A DNA stretch of 64,000 nucleotides from SLRI01 sp964393275 (GTDB lineage Bacteria > Pseudomonadota > Alphaproteobacteria > Geminicoccales > Geminicoccaceae). Shown here one piece after another: positions 25,351-34,348 of this stretch. The notes beneath the pieces are model-generated. The model was given only the letters and a program-made list of their open reading frames with translations, searched no databases and was not told the DNA's origin. The position numbers and the translations under genes are program-made. Every line of letters begins with the position of its first letter. Positions within the stretch are counted from its first letter, which is position 1. The DNA lies in the NCBI GenBank assembly GCA_964393275.1, contig CAYMTA010000008.1:55224-119223 (forward strand), read 5' to 3'.

Positions 25351-26403
25351 CTACGCGGCCTGCTCGATGGCTGCCGGCGGGCGATGGCCGAAGGCGCCGG
25401 CGCGGCGCGAGGCCGGCGAGCGGGCGAGAATGGCGACGCCATAGCCGAGCGCGTAGATCGTCATCAGCGTCTCGAACGTCTCGGTCGACGAGAAGATGAA
25501 GATCTCGCTGCCGAGGGGGAACCAGATCGCCACCCAGAGCAGCGCCCGCGGTGGGCAGAGCGCCCGAAGCCACGGCAAACGCTCGCCCACGAGGTCGTCG
25601 AGCACGAAGGCGGCGATCGTGCCGAGCAGAATGGCCGCGCCCATGGCGTAGTAGATCGGCGTCAGGTAGCCGTTCAGGAAATTGTGCGCGTTGGTCTCGT
25701 GCTGGTCGTTGTAGGCCATGAAGAATTCGGGCGACTGCCAGGCGAGATAGGTCTGGCCCCAGCTGATCTCCTCCATGCCCACGACGAAGGCCGCAGCCCC
25801 GGCCAGCGCGGCGCCGAGCGCGATGCAGCCGCCGCCCTCGAGGTCCCGTCGGCCGCGTGCATAGCGCCAGGCGGCGAGCCAGAGCAGGCCGGCGGTCGCG
25901 AGGAAGCCGAGGCTGTGGCCGAGATCGATGATCCCTTCCTTGGCGTAGAGGGCGCAGACGCCGGCGCTGCCGGGCAGGCTGGCGAAGCAGGCGAGCGAGT
26001 AGGCGAGAATGGCCGATCCGGCGAGCGCCGAGAGGCCGGCGGCGACGACGATGCCGCCGGTCGAAGGGCTCCTTCGGGCATGGGCCGGCGCCCAGCGGCA
26101 GACGAGCCAGCCGACCAGCGCGCCGAAGACGGCGAGCTGCGCCGTCAGGATCATCATGTGGACGGCGAAGCTCTTGACCTTGAGGCTGGTCCGGAACTCG
26201 TCGACGCGGACCAGCTCGACATAGTTGGTCTGCGGCAGAGCCTGGTACCAGGCATCCAGCGCCACGAAGACGGGTGCCCGCGTCGCGACCAGGACGAAGC
26301 AGGCGAGGGCGAGCAGGACGAGGAGCGCAAAGGCTCCGGCCACGCATCGATGGGTGCCACCAGCAGTCATCCGCACGTCCCGATCAGCCACCGGCCCATC
26401 CAT
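25351..26403 (-). CDS. Polytopic membrane protein with EEISWGQ motif
   Basis: The 350-residue protein has about eight hydrophobic spans. The centre carries EEISWGQTYLAWQSPEFF then HETNAHNFLNGYL, a conserved signature I recall from uncharacterised bacterial membrane proteins with an acidic-pair/Trp/Gln motif and a His-Asn pair; I cannot name the family. The C-terminal SSTETFETLMTIYALGYGVAIL is a hydrophobic helix pair. An in-frame ATG at 26370 may be the true start since the first 11 residues are polar. It overlaps no neighbour and converges on the DUF1194 gene. Confidence 0.6.
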   Translation of the reverse strand: MDGPVADRDVRMTAGGTHRCVAGAFALLVLLALACFVLVATRAPVFVALDAWYQALPQTNYVELVRVDEFRTSLKVKSFAVHMMILTAQLAVFGALVGWLVCRWAPAHARRSPSTGGIVVAAGLSALAGSAILAYSLACFASLPGSAGVCALYAKEGIIDLGHSLGFLATAGLLWLAAWRYARGRRDLEGGGCIALGAALAGAAAFVVGMEEISWGQTYLAWQSPEFFMAYNDQHETNAHNFLNGYLTPIYYAMGAAILLGTIAAFVLDDLVGERLPWLRALCPPRALLWVAIWFPLGSEIFIFSSTETFETLMTIYALGYGVAILARSPASRRAGAFGHRPPAAIEQAA

Positions 26404-26648
26404 GCTCCGGTCGGTGGCGGAGCATCGCCCGAAACACGCAAAGAGCGGGTTAACGCGCGATCATCGCTCGCTGGCAGGCGCATCCGGATATGCCTGCGTG
26501 CCAACATCCGCCGACCGGCAGGATGCGGAGCGTGCCGCCGAAACTCTCGGCCAAGAGCAGGCCGTTCGCGCCGAAAATGAGGGCAGCATTCGCCAGCCCG
26601 CTGGCCGAAGCGACGCAAAAAGTGGGCGGCCGTCTTCGTGAAAGCCCC

Positions 26649-28156
26649 TCAGCGAGCGGCGGTCACCCGCCAGACGGCGTTGCCCACGTCGTCGGCCACC
26701 AGGAGCGCGCCGTCCCNNNNNNNNNNNNNNNNNNNNNNNNNNNNNNNNNNNNNNNNNNNNNNNNNNNNNNNNNNNNNNNNNNNNNNNNNNNNNNNNNNNN
26801 NNNNNNNNNNNNNNNNGTCACCCGCCAGACGGCGTTGCCCACGTCGTCGGCCACCAGGAGCGCGCCGTCCCCGGCGATTGCCACGCCGACCGGGCGGCCC
26901 CGGGCGTTGCCCTCGTCGTCGACGAAGCCGGTGAGGACGTCGCGCGGCGGGCCGTTGGGCCGGCCCTCTGCGAACGGCACGAAGATCACCTCGTAGCCGG
27001 CGAGCTCCGAGCGGTTCCAGGAGCCGTGCTGGCCGATGAAGGCGCCGTCGCCGAGGCTTTCGGGCAGCGCCGCGGCATGGTTCGAGAAGGCGAGGCCGAG
27101 GGACGCGGTGTGGGCGCCGAGCGCGTAGTCGGGTGCGATCGCCTTGGCCACGAGATCGGGCCGCTCGGGCTGGGCCCTCGGGTCCACATGGTCGCCCCAG
27201 TAGCTGTAGGGCCAGCCATAGAAGGCGCCGTCCTCGACGGAGGTCAAATAGTCCGGCGGCAGGTCGTCGCCGATCTCGTCGCGCTCGTTGACGACCGTCC
27301 AGAGCACGCCGCTCTCGGGCTCGAAGGCCATGCCGACGGGATTGCGCAGGCCGGTCGCGAAGAGCCTTTTCCCGCCGGTCGCGAGATCCACCCGCCAGAT
27401 CGCGGCGCGACCTTCCTCCTTGTCGATGCCGTTCTCGCCGACATTGCTGTTCGAGCCGACCGAGGCATAGAGCGCCCGGCCCTCGGGATCGGCGACGATG
27501 TTCTTGGTCCAGTGGTGGTTCAAGGGGCCGGCCGGAAGATCGGTCAGGGGCTCGCCCTTCGCCTCGATCCGGGTCTGCCCGTCCTCGTAGGGAAAGCCCA
27601 CGATGCCGTCCGTGTTGGCGACGTAGAGCGTGCCCTCGACCAGCGCCATGCCGAAGGGCGAATGGAGCCCGTCGAGGAGGACCGACCGCGTCTCGGCCGT
27701 GCCGTCGCCATCCGCGTCGCGCAGGAGGGTGATCCGGTCGGCGCTCGCCACGCCGGCGCCGGCCCGGCCCATGACCAGCCCCATCACGAAGCCCCTGATC
27801 CCGCCGCCCTCGTCCGGCCGCCTCGGGGCATTGGTCTCGGCGACCAGCACGTCGCCGTTGGGCAGGACATAGAGCCAGCGCGGATGGTCGAGGCCGTCGG
27901 CGAAGAGCTGCGACGCGAGCCCAGGGGCGGGGGTCGGGCCCTGGCCGGCCCGCCAGCGGTCGGCTGGTGCAATGTTGACGGTCGGCAGCAGGGACCGCTG
28001 CGGTGCCGGCAGCTCGGGATCTGGGCCGAAGCCGGGTGGCATCGAGCCGTCGAGGTCCTTCGCCGCGAGGCCGCCGCCCCCATCGGAGCCAGCCCCGGCG
28101 CAGCCGGCGAGGAGGCCGAGGAGAAGCAGCGGCGCCAATCGAGGCGATGCCTGCAT
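26649..28156 (-). CDS. Lipoprotein PQQ-type sugar (glucose/sorbosone) dehydrogenase, broken by an assembly gap
   Basis: The protein has a lipobox (GLLAGC) so it is membrane-anchored in the periplasm, then a six-bladed beta-propeller with HPRWLYVLPNGDVLVAET, HSPFGMAL, NHHWTKNIVADPEG, TGLRNPVGMAFEP and NERDEIGDDLPPDY, the pattern of soluble aldose sugar (Asd/YliI-type) dehydrogenases. The 100-N gap (26717-26816) falls in the last 20 codons, and the same 55 bases occur on both sides. If that duplicate is collapsed, the frame is restored and the protein ends VGNAVWRVTAAR at 26649. ATG 28156 has AAGGGA seven bases upstream; an ATG at 28162 is too close. Confidence 0.8.
26662..26871. other. 100-N gap flanked by an identical 55-base duplication
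   Basis: Bases 26662-26716 and 26817-26871 are identical and flank exactly 100 N (26717-26816), the conventional placeholder for a gap of unknown size. The two contigs evidently overlap and were joined without merging. The duplication is not biological and shifts the dehydrogenase frame. Confidence 0.95.
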
Positions 28157-28376
28157 GGCCATGTCCCTTCATCCGTCCGGTTGCCGCCCCGTCGTCGCGC
28201 GGGGGCCGGCCAGTGCAACCTCTTGCCGGCATCGAAGTTGCTCGTGGGTGCAGCACATTCAAGCGCGGGCGCTGCGAAAGCTTGCCCGGCACGTCCGGAC
28301 GCGCCATCTGGCGAAGGCGCCTGAAGCCGCCCGGGATGCCCGAGCCTTCCGTTGGTTGCGTTTTTTTGGAGAGACC

Positions 28377-29339
28377 ATGAGCGTCGGCCTGCTCGGACTG
28401 ATCGACGACGTGGTGGGCATCGCCAAGGTGGCCGCGGCCTCGATCGACGACGCGGCGGGGCAGGCGGCGCGGGCCGGGGCCAAGGCGGCCGGGCTGGTGG
28501 TCGACGACACCGCCGTCACACCCCGCTACCTCGTCGGCTTCGCCGCCGAGCGCGAGCTGCCGATCGTCGCCAAGATCACGGTGGGCTCGCTCAAGAACAA
28601 GCTCGTTTTCCTGCTGCCGGCGGCCCTGCTGCTGAGCCTCGTCGCGCCTTGGGCGATCACGCCGCTGCTCATGCTCGGCGGGCTCTATCTCTCGTTCGAG
28701 GGGGCGGAGAAGGTGATGGAGGCGCTCGGCTGGCACGGCCACGCGGCCGAACAGCCGGACCAGCCGGAGGCGACCGCCATGCCGGCCGCCATCCTGAGCA
28801 CCAGCGAGGAGACGCGGCGGGTCAAGAGCGCCATCCGCACCGATTTCATCCTCTCGGCGGAGATCATGGCGGTGACGCTCGCCAGCGTCGCCGCGAGCCC
28901 GTTCGCCACCCGGGCGCTCGTGCTCGCCATCGTCGGCGTCGTCATCACGCTCGGCGTCTACGGCGTCGTCGCCCTGATCGTGAAGGCCGATGATGCCGGC
29001 CTGGCGCTGGCCGAGCGGAATGGGCCGGTCAGCGGTCCGCTCGGCCGTGCCATCGTCCGCGTCATGCCGTATTTCCTGCAGCTTTTGAGCATCGTCGGCA
29101 CCGCGGCCATGCTCTGGGTCGGCGGCGGCATCATCCTGCACGGCCTCGAGGAGCTGGGCCTCGCCGCTCCGCAGGTGGCCGTCCACCATGCGGGCGAGGT
29201 GCTGGGCCGGGCGCTGGGGGCGGTCGGGCCGATCGCCGGCTGGCTGGTCGGGGCCCTCGCCTCGGCGGTGCTCGCCCTCGGCCTCGGCGCCATCGCGGCG
29301 GTGGTCGTCCAGCGCGTGGCGCCGGCGGCCGTGCATTGA
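28377..29339 (+). CDS. DUF808 (YedI-like) inner membrane protein
   Basis: The 320-residue protein starts SVGLLGLIDDVVGIAKVAAASIDD and continues with GLVVDDTAVTPRYLVGFAAERELPIV and SFEGAEKV, all characteristic of the DUF808/YedI family. About seven membrane spans follow. The N-terminal Asp-rich amphipathic part is cytoplasmic and unusual for a membrane protein. No function is established. ATG 28377 is preceded by GGAGAG. The gene is transcribed away from the sugar dehydrogenase and converges on the MFS gene. Confidence 0.85.
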   Translation: MSVGLLGLIDDVVGIAKVAAASIDDAAGQAARAGAKAAGLVVDDTAVTPRYLVGFAAERELPIVAKITVGSLKNKLVFLLPAALLLSLVAPWAITPLLMLGGLYLSFEGAEKVMEALGWHGHAAEQPDQPEATAMPAAILSTSEETRRVKSAIRTDFILSAEIMAVTLASVAASPFATRALVLAIVGVVITLGVYGVVALIVKADDAGLALAERNGPVSGPLGRAIVRVMPYFLQLLSIVGTAAMLWVGGGIILHGLEELGLAAPQVAVHHAGEVLGRALGAVGPIAGWLVGALASAVLALGLGAIAAVVVQRVAPAAVH

Positions 29340-29355
29340 GAGGCCTCGGGGCCCT

Positions 29356-30618
29356 TCAAGCCGGTCGCATCGCTCGCCCTTCGCAGCGCGGGTCGAGATC
29401 GGCCGCGACCGGCGTGACATCCGGAACGGCGACGAAGCGTTCCTGCTGGTCCGGCGGGGCGGGCGGCCGGCGCCAGACGCGATAGGCGGCAAAGACGGCG
29501 AAGCCGACCGCGACGGTGCTCTCGAAGAGGAAAAAGCCGTACGGCCCGTAGGCGGCCATGAGCGCCGAGGCCAAGAGGGGGCCGGCCATGGCGCCGAAGG
29601 CGTGGATCATCAGGAGCCGTCCCGAGGCCGAGACATAGTGCTGCCGCTCCAGCCGGTCGAACGTCTGCGCGACGCAGAGCGGGTAGACGCTGCTGATGGC
29701 GCCGCCGAACACGACGGCGAGGCCGTACAGCGCCGGCAGCGCGACCGCCGAGGCGCTGGCGAAGGCGACCAGCGCCCAGGCAAGGGCGACCGCCGTCAGG
29801 ACGGCGGCCAGCACGATGCGCCGATCGAGCCGATCGGCGAGCATGCCGATCGGCCACTGGAAGACGAAGCCGCCGACCACCACCATGGTCATGAAGAGAG
29901 CCGAATGCGCCACGTCGAGCCCGATCCCGCGGGCGAAGACGACGCCCAGGCCATAGAACGATCCCACCAGCATGCCGGCCACCGCGGCGCCGACGACGCC
30001 GACCGGCGAATTGGCATAGAGCGTGCGCACGCCGAGCCGGCGATGCCCGGCGAGCGCCGGCGCGCCGAGGCTGGTCAGGGCGACCGGCACGAGCGAGAGG
30101 GTGATGAGGGCCGCCGCCAGCATGAACGGCCCGTAGCTCTCGATATCGGCGATGCTGACCAGCACCTGGCCCGAGGCCACGGCGAGATAGATCGTCATCA
30201 TGTAGAGGCCGAGCACCCGGCCGCGCGTCGCGTTGCTGCTGCGATCGTTGAGCCAGCTCTCGACCGTCGCCAGCAGCCCGGCGATGCAGAAGCCGTTGAC
30301 GAGCCGAAGGGCGATCCAGGTCGGGACCGTGAACGCCACCGGGTAGGCCAGGGCCGTCGTCGCCAGCACCGCGGCGAAGACGGCGAAGGCGCGGATATGG
30401 CCGACCCGGAGGATCACCCTCTTGCCCTGGATGCCGCCGAGCGCCAGGCCCGCGTAATAGGCGGCCATCACCAGGCCGATCAGCATGACCGGGTAGCCGG
30501 CCGCCGTCATGCGCAGTGGCAGGACGATGCCGAGCAGGCTGTTGCCGATGATGAAGGCGCCGCCGCCGGCCAGGAGGGGCCGCACGGACGCCAGAACCTT
30601 CCCCACGCTTGTTGTCAT
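29356..30618 (-). CDS. Major facilitator superfamily transporter (YcaD-like)
   Basis: A 420-residue protein with 12 predicted spans. The loop 2-3 motif reads YYAGLALGGIQGKRVILRVGHIRAF and the second-half equivalent is GMLADRLDRRIV, the two A-motifs of MFS carriers. RLVNGFCIAGLLATVESWLND matches the YcaD/MFS_1 sub-branch. The substrate is unknown. It follows the HAD/HerA-like fusion gene after 29 bases on the same strand, so the two are likely co-transcribed. Confidence 0.85.
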   Translation of the reverse strand: MTTSVGKVLASVRPLLAGGGAFIIGNSLLGIVLPLRMTAAGYPVMLIGLVMAAYYAGLALGGIQGKRVILRVGHIRAFAVFAAVLATTALAYPVAFTVPTWIALRLVNGFCIAGLLATVESWLNDRSSNATRGRVLGLYMMTIYLAVASGQVLVSIADIESYGPFMLAAALITLSLVPVALTSLGAPALAGHRRLGVRTLYANSPVGVVGAAVAGMLVGSFYGLGVVFARGIGLDVAHSALFMTMVVVGGFVFQWPIGMLADRLDRRIVLAAVLTAVALAWALVAFASASAVALPALYGLAVVFGGAISSVYPLCVAQTFDRLERQHYVSASGRLLMIHAFGAMAGPLLASALMAAYGPYGFFLFESTVAVGFAVFAAYRVWRRPPAPPDQQERFVAVPDVTPVAADLDPRCEGRAMRPA

Positions 30619-30647
30619 TGCAGCTTTCTCGACTCGGGCCGCTTGCT

Positions 30648-32351
30648 CTATTCAGGCAGCGTGTAGCGTGCGTCCACGAGCTTGCAGATGATCTCCCGCG
30701 TCTGCCACGGCTCGATATCGGCTCGGCGCTCGACCCGCTCCGTCTCGGCGGCGAGCTGCTCGTCCTTGATCGCGTGGCGGAACCAGCGCGAATAGTCGCC
30801 GCGGCGAAGGTGATAGGTCCACGTCTCCTCGTCGATGCCTTGCGCGATTTGGCAGAAGACGACGAGGTTCTGCGCCAGGAGGTTGTGGCGGCCGTCGGGG
30901 CCGCGGAAATAGAAGCTGTGCCAGCGCAGATTGCCCGCCGCATACTTGCGGTGGTGGCGAAGCCGCTCGGCCCGGCTCGGCAGCGCCTCCAGCGAGAAGG
31001 GTGGCTGCCCGCCCGCGAGGAACCAGGCGACCACATGGTCCGGCTGGTGCTCGAGACCCGGGGGCCAGGTGAAGGCCTGGCCGGTCGCCTGGGCGAACCC
31101 GGCCAGCGTCCGCTCCGGCGCCTGGCCGATGGCCACCACCACGTCGATCGTCTTCAGGACAGCGTGGGCGACGTGATCCGGATGAACCGTGACCAGGAGC
31201 ATCTCGCGCAGAGGCAGCACGGCTGCCGCATGCCCCCAGGTCCGCGGCAGGAGGTGGTGCGCCTCGTCCACGACGAGCCAGTGCGGCCGGCCGGTTCGGG
31301 CGCGCATCGCCTGCAGGCTGGGAACAAGCTCGGCGAAAAAGCTCGGCCGGTCGGCCAGGGTGGTGCCCAGAAGGTTGATGCTGATGCTGATTCTCGGGTC
31401 CTCGAGGATCCCCAGGATCTCGTCGATGCCGGGCGTGCGGGAATGATTGCCGACCCCGACGACGTCGCGCATCGTGGTGTAGTCGCCCTCGGGGTCGACG
31501 ATGCAGACCTGGTAGTCCCTGTCGACCAGCCGCTCGATGATGCCGGCGGTGAAGGTGGACTTGCCGCAGCCGGAAGGGCCCGCCACCAGCACGTTTTGGC
31601 CGTAGGGCAGGAGCGGCACCGGCGTGCCGTCCGCCCGCTGGCCGAGCGGGACCCAGTGCTGCGGCAGCCGGCCCCCCATGCGCTCCAGGTCGTTCGAGAT
31701 CAGCTCGTCGATCAGCTCGATGACGCCGTCGCCGGCAACGCCCCTGGTCACGAAGGCGGCGATCTCCTTGACCGACGGCGCCGCGTTGGCCACGGCCACG
31801 GCGCACTCGCAGCGCGCCAGGAACGAATGATCGTTCTCGGCGTCGCCGATGCCGACCAGCTCGTGACGCGACAGGCCGAGCTCGCGCAGCGCCCGCCGCA
31901 GGCCCGTGGCCTTGTTGATGCCGGCCGGCAGCACCATGACCGCGCCGCGATTGCCGATGACCTGCGCCTCGAGCCCGAGCTCCCAGATGACATCCTGCAC
32001 GGTGCGACGATGCGGCGCGTGCGTCGCGAGAATGATCTCGCCGACCTCGAGCGGCTCGACGCCCCGCGCCCGCAGGTCCTGCAGCAGCGCCTCGGGCGGC
32101 GGCGCGGCGAGCCGGGTAATCTTGCACGTGGCGGGATCGTAGAGAATGGCGCCATTCTCGGCGACGATCATGTCGAAGAGCTGCGGCCGCGGGCAGATGG
32201 CGAGGAGGTCGGCGAGGCGCCGGCCGGTCGCGAGGACGACCCGCCGGCCGGAGACCCGGAGGCGCTCGAGCGCGGCCTCGACCTCCGCCGACAGCCCGTC
32301 ATGCGTGGTCAGCGTGCCATCGAAGTCCGTCACCAGGGCCAAGTAGCGCAT
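30648..32351 (-). CDS. HAD phosphatase fused to a HerA-like ATPase
   Basis: The 567-residue protein has two modules. Residues ~1-220 are a Cof-type HAD phosphatase: DFDGTL (nucleophile Asp plus Asp), TGRR, a Lys in the NKATGLRRAL segment and GIGDAENDHSF. Residues ~240-480 are a P-loop ATPase of the HerA/DUF87 type, with Walker A AGPSGCGKST, Walker B HWLVVDEAHHLL and INLLGTTLADRP. A basic C-terminal part with KYAAGNLRWHSFYFRGP follows. The protein could be a sugar-phosphate or nucleotide phosphatase controlled by an ATPase. ATG 32351 has a GAGGTG ribosome-binding site; a GTG lies three codons earlier. It diverges from the osmolyte operon. Confidence 0.8.
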   Translation of the reverse strand: MRYLALVTDFDGTLTTHDGLSAEVEAALERLRVSGRRVVLATGRRLADLLAICPRPQLFDMIVAENGAILYDPATCKITRLAAPPPEALLQDLRARGVEPLEVGEIILATHAPHRRTVQDVIWELGLEAQVIGNRGAVMVLPAGINKATGLRRALRELGLSRHELVGIGDAENDHSFLARCECAVAVANAAPSVKEIAAFVTRGVAGDGVIELIDELISNDLERMGGRLPQHWVPLGQRADGTPVPLLPYGQNVLVAGPSGCGKSTFTAGIIERLVDRDYQVCIVDPEGDYTTMRDVVGVGNHSRTPGIDEILGILEDPRISISINLLGTTLADRPSFFAELVPSLQAMRARTGRPHWLVVDEAHHLLPRTWGHAAAVLPLREMLLVTVHPDHVAHAVLKTIDVVVAIGQAPERTLAGFAQATGQAFTWPPGLEHQPDHVVAWFLAGGQPPFSLEALPSRAERLRHHRKYAAGNLRWHSFYFRGPDGRHNLLAQNLVVFCQIAQGIDEETWTYHLRRGDYSRWFRHAIKDEQLAAETERVERRADIEPWQTREIICKLVDARYTLPE

Positions 32352-32470
32352 CGACAACACCTCACGTGGCCGTCCGGCCCGGATTCCGATCGACCGTTGG
32401 GGCCGACCCTATCATGCCGCGCCGGGCAGACCCAGCCACCGGGCCGGCCCGTCCCGCAACCTTCGGGTTT

Positions 32471-32499
32471 TTGCCAAGTTGAGCCGGGGCCCCTATGGT
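32471..32499 (+). promoter_or_regulatory. Promoter of the NAGGN operon
   Basis: TTGCCA (32471-32476) and TATGGT (32494-32499) lie 17 bases apart, 68 bases before the start codon of the amidotransferase gene. This is a sensible sigma-70-type promoter in the divergent region with the HAD fusion gene. Confidence 0.5.
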
Positions 32500-32566
32500 T
32501 CGCGCCATATGCCGGATCGCCCGCGGGCGCGGTCCCGTCCTTCGACCAATCACGGAGCATCATTGC

Positions 32567-34348
32567 ATGTGTGGCATCTGCGGCGAGATCCGCTTCGATG
32601 GAGGCGACGCCTCGGCCGCTGCCCTGGAGCGGATGATGGCGGTGATGGTGCCGCGCGGGCCCGACGGCGGCGGGATGCTGCTCCGCGACGGCACCGGCTT
32701 CGGCCACCGGCGCCTCAAGATCATCGACCTCTCCGAGGCTTCCGCCCAGCCGATGAGCGACGGCGAGCTCGGTCTCTCGATCGCCTTCAACGGCTGCATC
32801 TACAACTATCCCGAGCTCAAGGCGGAGCTCGAGGGGCTGGGCTACCGCTTCTTCTCGACCGGCGACACGGAGGTGATCCTCAAGGCCTACCACGCCTGGG
32901 GCAGCGCCTGCTTCGGGCGCTTCAAGGGCATGTTCGCGCTCGCCATCCAGGAGCGCGATTCGGGCCGCGTCGTCCTCGCCCGCGACCGCTTCGGGATCAA
33001 GCCGCTCTACCTCACCGAGACCAGGGGCCGGCTGCGCTTCGCCTCGTCGCTGCCCGCCTTGCTCGCGGCCGGCGAGGTGGACACGTCGATCGATCGCGTC
33101 GGCCTCGCCCACTACATGAGCTTCCATGCCGTCGTCCCGCCGCCGCGCACCATCCTCGCGGGCGTGAAGAAGCTGCCGCCGGCGACGGTGCGAACCATCG
33201 AGCCGGACGGCACCTCGAGGGACCACGTCTACTGGCGCCTCGACTTCGCCCGGACACCCGAGGACATCGGTCGGCCGTTCGACGAGTGGCGCGACCTCGT
33301 GCTGGACTCGCTCAGGACCGCCGTCCGGCGGCGCATGGTGGCCGACGTGCCGGTCGGCGTGCTGCTCTCGGGCGGGGTCGATTCCAGCGTCATCGTCGGG
33401 CTCCTCGCCGAGATGGGGCAGACGGGGCTCGCCACCTTCTCGATCGGCTTCGAGGAGGCGCATGGCGAGAAGGGCGACGAGTTCCGCTATTCCGACCTGA
33501 TCGCCGAGGAGTACGGCACCCGGCACCACCAGATCTTCGTGCCCTCGGCCGAGCTGATCGACGCCCTGCCGGCCACCATCGGCGCCATGTCGGAGCCGAT
33601 GGTCTCCTATGACAATGTCGGCTTCTTCCTGCTCTCGCGCGAGGTGGCGAAGCATATCAAGGTGGTGCAGAGCGGGCAGGGGGCGGACGAGGTCTTCGCC
33701 GGCTATCACTGGTACCCGCCTTTGGCCTCGTCCAAGGACGTGGTCGGCGACTATGCCCGGGTCTTCCTCGACCGCGACCGGGCGAGACTCGAGGCGCATC
33801 TGTCGCCGGACTACCTGACCCCGGACGACGCGGCCCTGGATTTCGTCAGGCAGGCCATGGCGCTGCCCGGGGCCGACGATCCGGTCGACAAGGCGCTCAG
33901 GCTCGATACGACCGTCATGCTGGTCGACGACCCGGTGAAGCGGGTCGACAACATGACCATGGCCCACGGGCTGGAGGCGCGGGTGCCCTTCCTCGACCAC
34001 GATCTCGTCGAGCTGGCGGCCCGCATTCCGGCCGGGCACAAGCTGGCGCGGGGTGGCAAGGGCGTGCTCAAGGAGGCGGCGAGGAAGGTGATCCCGTCGG
34101 CGGTGATCGACCGGCCCAAGGGCTACTTCCCGGTGCCGGCGCTGAAATATCTGGACGGGCCCTATCTGGCGATGGTCGAGGACGCCTTGGGCTCGCAGGC
34201 GGCCCGGGAGCGCGGGCTCTTCCGGCAACCCTATCTGCAAGCCCTCCTCGCCGACCCCAAGGCGCACATCACGCCGCTCAGGGGCTCGGAGCTCTGGCAG
34301 GTCGCCCTGCTCGAGCTCTGGCTGCAGCAGCACGGGATTGGCGCATGA
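32567..34348 (+). CDS. N-acetylglutaminylglutamine amidotransferase
   Basis: The 593-residue enzyme starts Met-Cys-Gly-Ile-Cys, so Cys2 is the class II glutaminase nucleophile. RGPDGGGM and GHRRLKIIDLS complete the glutaminase domain, and the AsnB-type synthetase domain has the PP-loop SGGVDSSV. SEPMVSYDN and GQGADEVFAGYHWYPP match the form that amidates the dipeptide N-acetylglutaminylglutamine (NAGGN) rather than aspartate. NAGGN is an osmoprotectant. The next two genes are the other members of the pathway and overlap it by four bases, so this is the first gene of a three-gene operon. Confidence 0.9.
   Translation: MCGICGEIRFDGGDASAAALERMMAVMVPRGPDGGGMLLRDGTGFGHRRLKIIDLSEASAQPMSDGELGLSIAFNGCIYNYPELKAELEGLGYRFFSTGDTEVILKAYHAWGSACFGRFKGMFALAIQERDSGRVVLARDRFGIKPLYLTETRGRLRFASSLPALLAAGEVDTSIDRVGLAHYMSFHAVVPPPRTILAGVKKLPPATVRTIEPDGTSRDHVYWRLDFARTPEDIGRPFDEWRDLVLDSLRTAVRRRMVADVPVGVLLSGGVDSSVIVGLLAEMGQTGLATFSIGFEEAHGEKGDEFRYSDLIAEEYGTRHHQIFVPSAELIDALPATIGAMSEPMVSYDNVGFFLLSREVAKHIKVVQSGQGADEVFAGYHWYPPLASSKDVVGDYARVFLDRDRARLEAHLSPDYLTPDDAALDFVRQAMALPGADDPVDKALRLDTTVMLVDDPVKRVDNMTMAHGLEARVPFLDHDLVELAARIPAGHKLARGGKGVLKEAARKVIPSAVIDRPKGYFPVPALKYLDGPYLAMVEDALGSQAARERGLFRQPYLQALLADPKAHITPLRGSELWQVALLELWLQQHGIGA

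Noticed and set aside
26490..26996. Plus-strand open frame running through the 100-N gap
   Set aside because: It is open only because N are untranslated, and it lies antisense to the sugar dehydrogenase.
28278..28310. Dispersed repeat shared with 61549-61570 (GCCCGGCACGTCCGG)
   Set aside because: Only 15 bases match; in GC-rich DNA this can be chance and nothing else supports a repeat family.
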